In this document: piece by piece, positions 40,615-50,565 of the stretch
How the letters are laid out: every line of letters starts with the position of its first letter
Numbering within the stretch: position 1 is the first letter of the stretch
Source of the DNA: an uncultured Clostridia bacterium
Lineage (GTDB): Bacteria; Bacillota; Clostridia; Christensenellales; UBA1242
Direction: 5' to 3'
NCBI GenBank assembly: GCA_947632645.1
Contig: CANRQB010000004.1
Span: 1-60,853 of the forward strand
Length of the DNA: 60,853 nt
Translations under genes and position numbers: made by a program
Notes under the pieces: model-generated
What the model was told of the DNA's origin: nothing
The model's input: the letters and a program-made list of their open reading frames with translations, nothing else
The model's database searches: none

Positions 40615-40846
40615 CTGATATTTCGGCTTGCTGCTGCGCTTTTTTATTTTTACGTTCGATTTTAAGGCGTGCCTTTAACTCTTGGTGCATCTCGTATATA
40701 TTTTCTTGCTTTTCAGCCGCATAATTAAGCCTGCGCGTTGCCATATATAGCCAGAAGGCAGTTGGATTTTTAATACCTTTGGAATAAGATTTATCCATTA
40801 AATCGAAATAACCGCGATTAAGTTGCTCTAAAGTCAATTTTTCCAT
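40604..40846 (-). CDS. Small hypothetical protein overlapping recO
   Basis: Open frame with GGAGG RBS; 11-nt overlap with recO. Confidence 0.7.
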   Translation of the reverse strand: MEKLTLEQLNRGYFDLMDKSYSKGIKNPTAFWLYMATRRLNYAAEKQENIYEMHQELKARLKIERKNKKAQQQAEISVGR

Positions 40847-41011
40847 AACTACCTCCTTTTTATTATATGCAAACCTTTCCTTTTGTATACAATCATTATA
40901 TATTAAAAATTTTTAAAAGGCAACCCTTAAACGCAAATTTTTTTTAATATTTATTTTTTTTAGTTGGTTGATTTTTATTTGACAACACTAGATGTTGGGG
41001 CGAGTAAGGGT

Positions 41012-41102
41012 GGGGGCTTTTATGCGCCCGTTAGGGCGCCTTGCGGCAACGGGTTGCCGCCCGCGTTAAAACCCCGCACGGGGTTTTAACGCAAAAGCCC
41101 CC
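41012..41102. repeat. Four-stem cloverleaf-like element, copy 5
   Basis: Outer GGGGGCTTTT/AAAAGCCCCC (41012-41021/41093-41102). Hairpins: GCGCCC gtta GGGCGC (41024-41039); GCGGCAA cggg TTGCCGC (41043-41060); GCGTTAAAACCCC gcac GGGGTTTTAACGC (41063-41092). Confidence 0.9.
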
Positions 41103-41252
41103 GGCCCGTTTAAGCACAAAGCCACAAAAAGCAGATAATTTTAAACAATTTATAAAATTTTGCAAAATTCGTTTGCTATTTTTTTGCAGATTTATTATTC
41201 TATTTTTGACAATAATTACAAAAACACTAGTCAATTAAATTTAGGAGGACAA

Positions 41253-44234
41253 ATGTCAAAAAAATACGTTTATCTATTTAGTGAAGGCAACGCAAACATG
41301 CGTGAACTTCTTGGTGGTAAGGGCGCCAACCTTGCCGAAATGACCAATCTTGGCTTGCCAGTGCCACAGGGCTTTACAATTTCTACCGAAGCATGCACAC
41401 AATACTACGAGGATGGCAGGCAGATTAACGACAGCATTCGTGCAGAAATTATGCAATACATTAGTAAGCTCGAAAAAATCACAGGCAAAAAATTTGGAGA
41501 TAAGCAAAATCCACTTCTTGTATCCGTTCGTTCGGGCGCACGCGCTAGTATGCCTGGCATGATGGACACAATCCTTAACCTTGGCTTAAATGAGGATGTT
41601 GTTGAAACTCTTGCTAAAAAGAGCAACAATCCACGCTGGGCATGGGATTGCTATCGCAGATTTATCCAAATGTTTAGCGATGTGGTTATGGAAGTTGGTA
41701 AAAAATATTTTGAAAAACTTATCGACCAAATGAAAGAGAAAAAGGGTGTGGTTTACGATGTAGACCTTACTGCCGACGATTTAAAAGAGTTGGCTCGCCA
41801 ATTTAAGGCCGAGTACAAAAAGCAGATTGGCAAACCATTCCCAACCGATCCAAAAGAGCAGTTATTCGAAGCCATTAAAGCGGTATTCCGTTCTTGGGAC
41901 AATCCACGTGCGAACATCTACCGCATGGATCACGACATTCCATACTCATGGGGTACAGCAGTTAACGTGCAGATGATGGTGTTTGGCAACCTTGGCGAAA
42001 CATCGGGCACTGGTGTTGCTTTCACACGCAATCCAGCCACAGGCGAAAAGGGCTTGATGGGCGAATTTTTGATGAACGCACAGGGCGAGGATGTGGTTGC
42101 CGGTGTGCGCACCCCAATGCCTATTGAAAAAATGGCAGAAATTATGCCATCGGTTTACGAGCAATTCCAAGGCGTTTGTAACACACTAGAAAAGCACTAT
42201 AGGGACATGCAGGATATGGAGTTTACAATCGAGGATAAACACCTATACATGCTTCAAACCCGTAACGGCAAACGTACTGCAGCCGCTGCTATCCGTATAG
42301 CTTGCGATTTGATAGACGAAAAGATGATAACCGAGCAAGAAGCGTTAATGCAAATTGATGCTAAAACCTTGGATATGCTTTTGCACCCAACTTTTGATGC
42401 CGAAGCACTAAAACAAGCAGATAAAAACAATTTGGTAGGCAAGGGCATAGCAGCCAGCCCAGGCGCTGCTGCCGGCACAATTGTGTTTACAGCAGAAGAT
42501 GCAGTTAAACTTGGCAAACAGGGCAAAAAAGTGGTGCTTGTGCGTTTGGAAACCAGCCCAGAGGATATTGAGGGCATGAAATATGCGCAGGGCATTTTAA
42601 CTGTGCGCGGTGGGCAAACTTCTCACGCGGCAGTTGTTGCGCGCGGCATGGGCACTTGCTGTGTATCTGGCTGTGGCGACATTAAGATGGACGAGGAGCG
42701 CAAACGCTTTACCCTTGCTGGCAAGGTTTATAAAGAAGGCGACGGCATTTCGCTAGATGGCTCTACCGGCAAAATTTATAACACTATAATTAAAACCGTT
42801 CCTGCCGACCCTAACAGTGGCTATTTTGGCAGAATTATGAAGTTGGCAGATAAATATCGCACCTTGGGTGTGCGCACAAATGCGGACACTCCAGCTGACG
42901 CACAGCGCGCAGTAGAACTTGGTGCAGAAGGTATCGGGTTAACACGTACTGAGCATATGTTCTTTGATCCAGAGCGTATTGGCGCATTTAGAGAGATGAT
43001 CTGCGCAGATACAGTGGCTGAACGCGAAGCCGCGCTTGCAAAAATAGAGCCAATGCAACAAAAAGATTTTGAAGGGCTTATGGAAGCGTTAAAGGGCAGA
43101 CCAGTTACTATTCGTTTCTTGGATCCACCTTTGCACGAGTTTGTTCCTACCAGCGAGGCAGACATAAAAGCGCTTGCAAAAACTCAAGGCAAAACAGTTG
43201 CACAAATTAAACAATTAATTAGCGATTTGCACGAATTTAACCCAATGATGGGGCATAGGGGTTGCCGCTTAACTGTTACCTATCCAGAAATTGCAGTTAT
43301 GCAAACCCGCGCAGTTATAAAAGCCGCAATCAACGTTCAAAGAAAGCACACTAGCTGGAAGGTTGTTCCAGAAATTATGATTCCGCTTGTGGGCGAGGTT
43401 AAAGAGCTTGCTTACGTTAAAAATGTGGTGGTTAAAACAGCCGATGAAGTTATTAAAAAGGCAAAATCTAAGCTACAATATAAGGTTGGCACAATGATTG
43501 AAATTCCGCGTGCAGCCCTAACCGCAGACGAAATAGCAAAACAAGCCGATTTCTTCTGCTTTGGCACAAACGATTTAACCCAGATGACCTTTGGCTTTAG
43601 CCGTGACGATGCGGGCAAATTCCTTCCATCGTACTACGCAAACAAAATTTACGAAAGCGATCCATTTGCTCGACTAGATACAACTGGTGTGGGCAAACTT
43701 ATGGACATGGCTATAAAACTCGGTAAATCTACCAACAGCAACTTGCACGCCGGCATTTGTGGTGAGCATGGTGGCGATCCGTCCAGCATCGAATTTTGCC
43801 ATAAAATTGGGTTAGATTATGTATCTTGCAGCCCATTCCGTGTGCCAATTGCTAGGTTAGCAGCCGCACAAGCAGCAATAAAAAGTGGTTCGCTACAAAC
43901 ACTGCGACCATTTAGCGACAAAATGCTTAAAGCAAAGGATTGGCTAATTCAACAACTAAAAAAGGCACAACAAAAATTTGCAACCAGCCAAGCAACAACC
44001 GCAAAAACTGCCGCAAAACCAGCAGCAAAGCCAGTTGCAAAAACAACTAAAAAAGTTGCAGCTAAGCCAGCAACTAAAACAGCAAAAACTGCTACAAAAC
44101 CAGCGGCTAAAGCCGTTGCACCTAAAAAAGCAGTAGCAAAAAAGCCAGCAGCTAAAGCAGTAGCAAAAAAGCCAGCCAATAAAAAAGCTGCCAGCAAACC
44201 TGCAACAAAAAAACCAGTAAAAAAATCTAAATAA
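41253..44234 (+). CDS. ppdK: Pyruvate, phosphate dikinase with Lys/Ala-rich C-terminal tail
   Basis: AGGAGG RBS then MSKKYVYLFSEGNANMRELLGGKGANLAEM; 'GGQTSHAAVVARGMGTCCVSGC'; 'GEHGGDPSSIEFCHKIGLDYVSCSPFRVPIARLAAAQA'. Confidence 0.98.
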   Translation: MSKKYVYLFSEGNANMRELLGGKGANLAEMTNLGLPVPQGFTISTEACTQYYEDGRQINDSIRAEIMQYISKLEKITGKKFGDKQNPLLVSVRSGARASMPGMMDTILNLGLNEDVVETLAKKSNNPRWAWDCYRRFIQMFSDVVMEVGKKYFEKLIDQMKEKKGVVYDVDLTADDLKELARQFKAEYKKQIGKPFPTDPKEQLFEAIKAVFRSWDNPRANIYRMDHDIPYSWGTAVNVQMMVFGNLGETSGTGVAFTRNPATGEKGLMGEFLMNAQGEDVVAGVRTPMPIEKMAEIMPSVYEQFQGVCNTLEKHYRDMQDMEFTIEDKHLYMLQTRNGKRTAAAAIRIACDLIDEKMITEQEALMQIDAKTLDMLLHPTFDAEALKQADKNNLVGKGIAASPGAAAGTIVFTAEDAVKLGKQGKKVVLVRLETSPEDIEGMKYAQGILTVRGGQTSHAAVVARGMGTCCVSGCGDIKMDEERKRFTLAGKVYKEGDGISLDGSTGKIYNTIIKTVPADPNSGYFGRIMKLADKYRTLGVRTNADTPADAQRAVELGAEGIGLTRTEHMFFDPERIGAFREMICADTVAEREAALAKIEPMQQKDFEGLMEALKGRPVTIRFLDPPLHEFVPTSEADIKALAKTQGKTVAQIKQLISDLHEFNPMMGHRGCRLTVTYPEIAVMQTRAVIKAAINVQRKHTSWKVVPEIMIPLVGEVKELAYVKNVVVKTADEVIKKAKSKLQYKVGTMIEIPRAALTADEIAKQADFFCFGTNDLTQMTFGFSRDDAGKFLPSYYANKIYESDPFARLDTTGVGKLMDMAIKLGKSTNSNLHAGICGEHGGDPSSIEFCHKIGLDYVSCSPFRVPIARLAAAQAAIKSGSLQTLRPFSDKMLKAKDWLIQQLKKAQQKFATSQATTAKTAAKPAAKPVAKTTKKVAAKPATKTAKTATKPAAKAVAPKKAVAKKPAAKAVAKKPANKKAASKPATKKPVKKSK

Positions 44235-44235
44235 A

Positions 44236-44270
44236 ATAAAAAAACGCCCATTTTAATTTGGGCATTTTTT
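44236..44270. terminator. Terminator after ppdK
   Basis: GCCCA ttttaatt TGGGC with flanking A/T tracts. Confidence 0.7.
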
Positions 44271-45225
44271 ATAGCGAACGATCGTCTGTATACGCTGTTA
44301 AAATATGTTCTAAATCCAATAAATAATTTTTATTTATACTTATAGTTACAGTCAAAAAACTTTGCATACCAGGCGGAATAATAACCGCACCCTCTTTTAC
44401 TAATTTACTAGTTGCGTTTTGATTGGTTAGTTTGCCAATTTGGCGTGGGGTGGTGTTCCATGGCTCGATACAAATAAAGTAGTCATCATCTTCATTTTGT
44501 GGTTTTTTACTCCAAAATAATAGGGTAGGTTCTTCGGTGTGCATGGATAAATAAGGGATATATCCGCCATCGTGCTCATAAACCAGTTGCACATCACACG
44601 ATTTAATCCCAGTAAATTTAGAAGTGCTGCCCGAATTTATAACTTCTGCAACGCTATAAGCAACTCCTTCTTGCAGGGCACACTCTTTATATTTTTCTAA
44701 ATTTTTTATAATAATTTTATAATTTTCTATATCTTTGCTGTACAATTTAAATGCTGGGTGCCAACCTTGGCCAGCAAGCATATCTTTGTTATCGTTATTT
44801 TGTGCACATGATTGATAGGTAAGTTCGCCTTTATCATTAATAGAAACTATAACAAAAAATTGAAATTTGTATGGATATTGATTATAGGTGTAGTCATCTG
44901 CCCCAATTGCCAAAACTACGCTATCATCATTTTTGCCGACCACAGTAAAATCTTTTGCTTGGGCAAAGCCGTGTTGTTGCATATGATATTTGCCATAATT
45001 ATGGGTGTATATTTCATGCTCTTTAACCACGCCATTCACATCGTACAACTCTTTAGATTGCCCGCCGATAGGACCGGGTTGCGGAAAAAGTACTTTTGCA
45101 CTGTTTCCCCATGCGTTTTGTGTGGAAATAGTGTTATATCCATTATACGCATATGAAATTATTTGTGCACCTTTTGTGTCTATCTCTGCGCTGTAGTCAC
45201 CTTTTCTAATAAAAATTCTTGACAT
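44269..45225 (-). CDS. Aldose 1-epimerase-like protein
   Basis: 'DYSAEIDTKGAQIISYAYNG', 'GQGWHPAFKLY', 'FICIEPWNT'; likely start MSRIFIRKG. Confidence 0.88.
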   Translation of the reverse strand: MSRIFIRKGDYSAEIDTKGAQIISYAYNGYNTISTQNAWGNSAKVLFPQPGPIGGQSKELYDVNGVVKEHEIYTHNYGKYHMQQHGFAQAKDFTVVGKNDDSVVLAIGADDYTYNQYPYKFQFFVIVSINDKGELTYQSCAQNNDNKDMLAGQGWHPAFKLYSKDIENYKIIIKNLEKYKECALQEGVAYSVAEVINSGSTSKFTGIKSCDVQLVYEHDGGYIPYLSMHTEEPTLLFWSKKPQNEDDDYFICIEPWNTTPRQIGKLTNQNATSKLVKEGAVIIPPGMQSFLTVTISINKNYLLDLEHILTAYTDDRSL

Positions 45226-45342
45226 TTTAATTTTCTCCATTATAATTATATCACGGATTATTTTATTTTGCAATAGATAAATTTAAAAAAATGTTAGGAT
45301 TTTTTTGTTTTTTGTGGTATTATTACAATATAGGTTTTTTTA

Positions 45343-47106
45343 ATGAGTTCATACACACCTGCCTTTACGGAAGAGTTGCGTTCTAAAATTAATATTGTGG
45401 ATGTGGTAAGCCGCTATGTCACGCTAACTAAGCGTGGGGGTAATTTTTGGGCTTGCTGCCCTTTTCATAACGAAAAAACACCATCGTTTAGTGTAAAAGA
45501 GGATGGCCAGTTTTTTAAATGTTTCGGCTGCGGGGAAAGTGGCAATATTTTCACTTTTATTATGAAGATGGAGAATTTGGACTTTTTATCCGCGGTAGAA
45601 TTTTTGTGCAAGATGTATAATATCGAGCCACCTTCCAATCAGGAAAACGCCCAATTGGTTGCCAAAAAGCGCGAGCGCGATTTAATGTACAAGGTGCTTA
45701 AACTAACCACCGAGTTTTATCATAACAACCTTAAAACTCACCCAAACAGCCCACAAGCCGAGTATATAAAACAGCGCAAAATTTCACCCGAGATGATAGA
45801 AAAGTTTAAAATAGGGGTATCACTTAACTTTGACGATTTGCCGATATATCTAAAAAAACAAGGGCTATCGGCAGACGACATGCTGCTTGCAGGTGTGGTG
45901 GCAAAATCGGATGACGGCAGATTGTACGATTTTTATGGCAAGCGCGTTATTTTTCCAATATTCAATGGCTTTGGAGATGTGGTGGGCTACTCGGGCAGAA
46001 CGGTTGAGGCCGCGCCTGAGCACACCAAATATAAAAACACAAACCAAACTGCAATATTTAACAAAAGCGAAATTTTGTTTGGCTACAATTTTGTGCGCGA
46101 CCTTAAAAAAGATAAGTTGTTAGACACCATTGTTATTGTGGAAGGACATATCGATGTTATCGCTTGCCATCAAGCCGGCATAACCAACACTGTAGGTTGT
46201 ATGGGTACGGCACTAACACAACAACATGCACGGCGTTTAAAACAACTTGTAGATAATGTTATACTTTGCCTAGATGGCGATAGTGCGGGCGAAAATGCCA
46301 CATACAAAGCGATAGAAGTGTTAAAATCGGTGGATTTAAATGTTAAGGTGGTGCGCTTAACTGGCGCTAAAGACCCGGACGAATTTATACAAAAATTTGG
46401 TAAGGATGCTTTTGTTGAGCAATTATCTAACGCAATAGATTGTGTGGATTTTGTGCTTACAAGCAAGGCAAAGCATTACGATCTAACCAACAATGCGCAA
46501 AAATCCCGCTACGTAGAAGAAGCGCTTAGTTACATATCCAAATTTTCCACTGCAGCCGAGCAAGAAATCTACTTAAAACTAGTGCAACAGTTGGTTAACA
46601 TTCCGCTAGATGCACTGCGCAAATCGCTTACTGGCAGCATGCAAACCAACACGCAAAAGTACGACGAGCAGCCCACCGAAATGATAAGCAACAAAAACAT
46701 AGTGGATAGCAAAATTATGATTTTGGCTGCCATTTTGTATAAAAAAATAGAAAATTTTGAAAATTATTCAGGACTTTTCGATTCGGATGATGAATTAAGT
46801 AAATTGTATCAATTCATTGCGCTGCGCGCCAAGAATAACGAAATTTTTACCATATCTAGTTTGTTTGATAATTTTGATATTAAGGATAAATCGCTTATAG
46901 ATAAGGTTATAAATTTTAACTTTCCGCCAGACGAAATATTTAATCAGCAACTAGCCGATGCTGAGAAGCAAATGCAAAAGCATCAACTTAAGCAGCGATA
47001 TGAGGTTTTAAAGCTCCAAATGATTGCAGAAACCGATACGGCTAAGCAGCGCGAATATCTTGCCAAGTTGCAGGAGTTAACAAAAAGGATAAACGAAATT
47101 AAATGA
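45343..47106 (+). CDS. dnaG: DNA primase
   Basis: Zn finger 'CCPFHNEKTPSFSVKEDGQFFKCFGCGESGNIFTF', TOPRIM 'VEGHIDVIACHQAGITNTVGCMGTALT'. Confidence 0.98.
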   Translation: MSSYTPAFTEELRSKINIVDVVSRYVTLTKRGGNFWACCPFHNEKTPSFSVKEDGQFFKCFGCGESGNIFTFIMKMENLDFLSAVEFLCKMYNIEPPSNQENAQLVAKKRERDLMYKVLKLTTEFYHNNLKTHPNSPQAEYIKQRKISPEMIEKFKIGVSLNFDDLPIYLKKQGLSADDMLLAGVVAKSDDGRLYDFYGKRVIFPIFNGFGDVVGYSGRTVEAAPEHTKYKNTNQTAIFNKSEILFGYNFVRDLKKDKLLDTIVIVEGHIDVIACHQAGITNTVGCMGTALTQQHARRLKQLVDNVILCLDGDSAGENATYKAIEVLKSVDLNVKVVRLTGAKDPDEFIQKFGKDAFVEQLSNAIDCVDFVLTSKAKHYDLTNNAQKSRYVEEALSYISKFSTAAEQEIYLKLVQQLVNIPLDALRKSLTGSMQTNTQKYDEQPTEMISNKNIVDSKIMILAAILYKKIENFENYSGLFDSDDELSKLYQFIALRAKNNEIFTISSLFDNFDIKDKSLIDKVINFNFPPDEIFNQQLADAEKQMQKHQLKQRYEVLKLQMIAETDTAKQREYLAKLQELTKRINEIK

Positions 47107-47606
47107 TAGAGATAGATAAATCGGACAGGCTTTATACATATTTAACAAATTTGGGTGTAGATAAGGTGGACAAGCTTTATCTCGAGCTAGCAAACAACGG
47201 GCGATACACTCCAAAAGATGTGCAAACCTATTTTTACGCTAGTTTTCAGCCCAGTTTAACCAACGAATTGGACGAAAAAGAGTTAGAAAAGGTGGTGGAT
47301 TATTTTGCCGACCTTAAAAAAATAAAGCCAACAAAAAAATCGGATTTGAAAGGTTTGCTTAAAAAATATGCACACGACAACAGCGAGGAGTTAGAAGAGC
47401 AGATTGTAAATGCCAACCTTAAGGATTTATTGTATCTGTGCCTAAACTATAAAAGTACGCATAAGGATGCGGATTTGCAGGATTTGGTCCAAACTGCCAA
47501 TATCGGGCTAATTAAAGCGCTTAAAAAATACAAGCCAGATGCCAAAATAGATTTTAAAGATTATATAATTTATTATGTTAGGGAAGAAATATTAAAGGAG
47601 TTTTAA
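47103..47606 (+). CDS. Sigma-70 region 2-like protein without regions 3/4
   Basis: 'EEQIVNANLKDLLYLCLNYKSTHKDADLQDLVQTANIGLIKALKKYKPDAKIDFKDYIIYYVREEIL' aligns with sigma region 2; 4-nt overlap with dnaG and abutting rpoD. Confidence 0.75.
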   Translation: MIEIDKSDRLYTYLTNLGVDKVDKLYLELANNGRYTPKDVQTYFYASFQPSLTNELDEKELEKVVDYFADLKKIKPTKKSDLKGLLKKYAHDNSEELEEQIVNANLKDLLYLCLNYKSTHKDADLQDLVQTANIGLIKALKKYKPDAKIDFKDYIIYYVREEILKEF

Positions 47607-48701
47607 ATGGCAAACGTAGACGAAATTAGTGAAAAATTATTGCAACAATTTAAGGATAATCATCAGCGCTCGATAAGTGATGATAATCTGTTTAGCAAAC
47701 TTGTGGAAACCTACGATTTGGATATCGACGATGCACAAAAGGTTAAAGAAAAGCTTATAGAAAACGGCATTAAGGTAACCGAAGCGGCAGATATTCCAGT
47801 GGACGATAAGGAATACGAAAATATAATCAGCCAAATTAATGTTAACGACCCGATAAAAATGTACCTTAAAGATATTGGTAAAATTCCGCTTTTAACCCCG
47901 GAGGAAGAGCAGGAACTAAGCCGCCGCTATATAGAGGAGCACGACGAAGAAGCACGCAAAAAACTGTGTGAGGCCAACTTGCGTTTGGTGGTAAGCATTG
48001 CAAAGCGCTATCAAAACAAACTGCCATTTTTGGATTTAATTCAAGAGGGCAATTTGGGGCTTTGGAAAGCGGTAGAAAAATTTAACTACAACAAGGGCTT
48101 TAAATTTTCTACCTACGGCACATGGTGGATTCGCCAAAGCATAACGCGCGCAATATCAGATTTAGGCAGGCTTATTCGTACGCCAGTGCATATGTCTGAA
48201 ACCATATCTAAACACAGCCGCGCAGTGCGCGAACTTATGCAAGAGTTAGGCCGCGATCCAACAGTGGACGAAATTGCCGAACGTATGGGTATTTCCGTGC
48301 AAAAAGTGTTGGAAATACAACGCATTTCGCAAGACCCTATCTCGCTAGAAAGTAAATTGGGGCAAGAAGAGGATAGCAAAATTGGCGATTTAATTCCGGA
48401 CGAAAATGCACTTTCGCCACAAGAAATCGCGCAACAAAACATGCTTAAAGAGCAACTTATGAGTGTGCTGGAATCATTAACACCGCGTGAACAAAAGGTT
48501 ATTCGCTTGCGCTACGGGTTGGATGATAGCCATCCGCGCACACTTGAAGAGGTGGGCAGAGAATTTTCGGTTACGCGTGAACGTATCCGTCAAATTGAAG
48601 CCAAGGCATTAAGGAAACTTCGCCATCCATCCAAACTAAAACGCCTTAAAGAAGAGTTGGGCGATGATGTGGATGACGATAAGGGCTCAGGGAGAAAGTA
48701 A
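47607..48701 (+). CDS. rpoD: RNA polymerase primary sigma factor
   Basis: '[59 protein letters not shown]', region 4.2 '[31 protein letters not shown]'. Confidence 0.99.
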   Translation: MANVDEISEKLLQQFKDNHQRSISDDNLFSKLVETYDLDIDDAQKVKEKLIENGIKVTEAADIPVDDKEYENIISQINVNDPIKMYLKDIGKIPLLTPEEEQELSRRYIEEHDEEARKKLCEANLRLVVSIAKRYQNKLPFLDLIQEGNLGLWKAVEKFNYNKGFKFSTYGTWWIRQSITRAISDLGRLIRTPVHMSETISKHSRAVRELMQELGRDPTVDEIAERMGISVQKVLEIQRISQDPISLESKLGQEEDSKIGDLIPDENALSPQEIAQQNMLKEQLMSVLESLTPREQKVIRLRYGLDDSHPRTLEEVGREFSVTRERIRQIEAKALRKLRHPSKLKRLKEELGDDVDDDKGSGRK

Positions 48702-49399
48702 TGAAAACAATATTAGAAATTCAAAAACTGGATAGGCAAATTCGTGCCCTAAAGCGCGAAGTAGAAAAATGCCAAGCCAGTGTAAACTTTAATCAGTATA
48801 AAAAGAACTTGCAAGAGGGCAGAGCGCGCTTTGAACAACTGGAAGCGCAAGCCAACGAGATAATCAAAAATTTTAACACGGCGAACAATCGCTATTCCAA
48901 ATACCGCGGCAATGCGGATATTGTGCGCAAACGCAATATAGACGGAATAAATTTGGATAATTTGTCCGCGCTTATTCAAGACGCTAACGATTTAGTGGGC
49001 GATTTAAGCGAAGAAAATAGGCGAGTGGAAGACATGGTGCGCAAATCAGAAGAAATTGTGCGCAAAAGTGCTGAACTTAGCGGCAAACTTACCGAAGCCA
49101 AAAAACGCAGCGCCGTGTATAAAGAGCAGATAGAGAAAAAGCGCCAAGAAGTAGCACCAAAAATTGCCGAAATCGAGCAGCAAATTAAGGCACTAGAGCC
49201 AAAGGTGGAGGATAAAGAAAGATACGCCAAATATAAGCAGATGAAAGAGGCAGGCATTTTCCCAGTGTTTGTGCCGCTTGTAGACAACTTTTGTGGCGGC
49301 TGCAGTGTGGAATTGCCACTTAACTTTATCGAAAAACTAAAAACCGCCAAAATGCTTCCATGCGAACACTGCAACCGTATAATTATGTTTCAAAAATAA
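48701..49399 (+). CDS. Coiled-coil protein with C-terminal zinc ribbon (C4-type)
   Basis: Long coiled coil and 'CGGCSVELPLNFIEKLKTAKMLPCEHCNRIIMF'. Confidence 0.88.
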   Translation: MKTILEIQKLDRQIRALKREVEKCQASVNFNQYKKNLQEGRARFEQLEAQANEIIKNFNTANNRYSKYRGNADIVRKRNIDGINLDNLSALIQDANDLVGDLSEENRRVEDMVRKSEEIVRKSAELSGKLTEAKKRSAVYKEQIEKKRQEVAPKIAEIEQQIKALEPKVEDKERYAKYKQMKEAGIFPVFVPLVDNFCGGCSVELPLNFIEKLKTAKMLPCEHCNRIIMFQK

Positions 49400-49418
49400 T
49401 GCTTTGGCATTATTTTTT
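49393..49418 (+). terminator. Terminator after the zinc ribbon gene
   Basis: AAAAATAATGC tttg GCATTATTTTTT. Confidence 0.75.
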
Positions 49419-49437
49419 GTTTACACTTGCTCTTTTG

Positions 49438-49462
49438 TTACTTTTCTAGCATAGAAAAGTAA
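49438..49462. repeat. Perfect 11-bp-arm inverted repeat
   Basis: TTACTTTTCTA gca TAGAAAAGTAA, upstream of the YkvI-like gene. Confidence 0.85.
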
Positions 49463-49482
49463 ATAATATTCATATAATAGGT

Positions 49483-50511
49483 ATGGCGAAAAATAGAGTT
49501 TGGCAGACGGTGGTGGACTATTTTTTAATTTTGGGCGCGATTATTGGCGTTGGGTTTGCTTCGGGTAAAGAAATTTATGTATTCTTTTTTCAATTTGGTG
49601 GGGCAAGCCTAGTTGGACTTATTGCGTTTGGGCTATTATATGTCTACCTATTTTTTGTTATCAACTACATAAAACATAAACTGAATTTAGGCAGTTATAA
49701 TCAATTTAATGCGGCAATTTTTGGGCGGCTAACTAAAATTACAAATGTTTTTGTTATAATCAACTTTACAATAACCTCGGCGGGCATGCTGGCGGGCGCG
49801 GATTATTTGTTTGAAACATTTTTTAATATTGGCTACAAAATACCTTCTGTTGTGCTATCTATACTGGCATTTGTTATAGTCCTAGGGGGTATAGATAAAA
49901 TTAAACTTGTATCCAACATAATTGTGCCGGTTATGCTGTTTGCTATTGTGGTAAACGGAATTAAAAACATAACTCCGCAAAATGTAAATTTAAGCATCAA
50001 TATGTCTACCATGCACCTTGCTGTTTTTTATGGGATATTGTTTGGGGTAAATAATTTTGCAACGGCTCTGCCAATAATATTTCAATCTAACCAAAAAGCG
50101 ATGGGCAGGGTGGTATCCATTTTTACTATTTGCGGCATAATTTTAATATCAATTTTAGTGTTGGCATCGCGCACTTTTACAACCGATATGCCTATGTTTG
50201 AAGCCAGTGCAAGCGTATCTAAAACTTTTTACTATCTATATTTTGTAACACTAATTCTTGCAATATTTTCTACCCTTATGGTTTGCACTTACAACAACTA
50301 TACAATAATTTCTGGCAATAAAAAATCGCCATTTATTGCATTAGTTATTGTGCTTAGTAATTTCATTTTATCTAATGTTGGCTATGGAATTATAGTTAGA
50401 TATTTGTATGTTTTGTCCGGTATAATAAGTGGGGTATATGTGCTTATGCTAATCATTATGATAGCGGTTAGATTGATAAAATATAAAAAGCCAAAAGATA
50501 CAAAAAATTAA
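49483..50511 (+). CDS. YkvI-like multi-pass membrane protein
   Basis: 'LGAIIGVGFASGKEIYVFFFQFG' and repeated TM helices. Confidence 0.85.
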   Translation: MAKNRVWQTVVDYFLILGAIIGVGFASGKEIYVFFFQFGGASLVGLIAFGLLYVYLFFVINYIKHKLNLGSYNQFNAAIFGRLTKITNVFVIINFTITSAGMLAGADYLFETFFNIGYKIPSVVLSILAFVIVLGGIDKIKLVSNIIVPVMLFAIVVNGIKNITPQNVNLSINMSTMHLAVFYGILFGVNNFATALPIIFQSNQKAMGRVVSIFTICGIILISILVLASRTFTTDMPMFEASASVSKTFYYLYFVTLILAIFSTLMVCTYNNYTIISGNKKSPFIALVIVLSNFILSNVGYGIIVRYLYVLSGIISGVYVLMLIIMIAVRLIKYKKPKDTKN

Positions 50512-50565
50512 AAAAATGTGGAAAAATGCTAAAAAACGCCCAAAATATCCACAATTTATCCACAT

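Noticed and set aside
41160-41252. Upstream start for PPDK (ORF begins at 41160)
   Set aside because: MSKKYVYLFSEG at 41253 has an AGGAGG Shine-Dalgarno and matches PPDK N-termini; the extension is AT-rich noncoding sequence.
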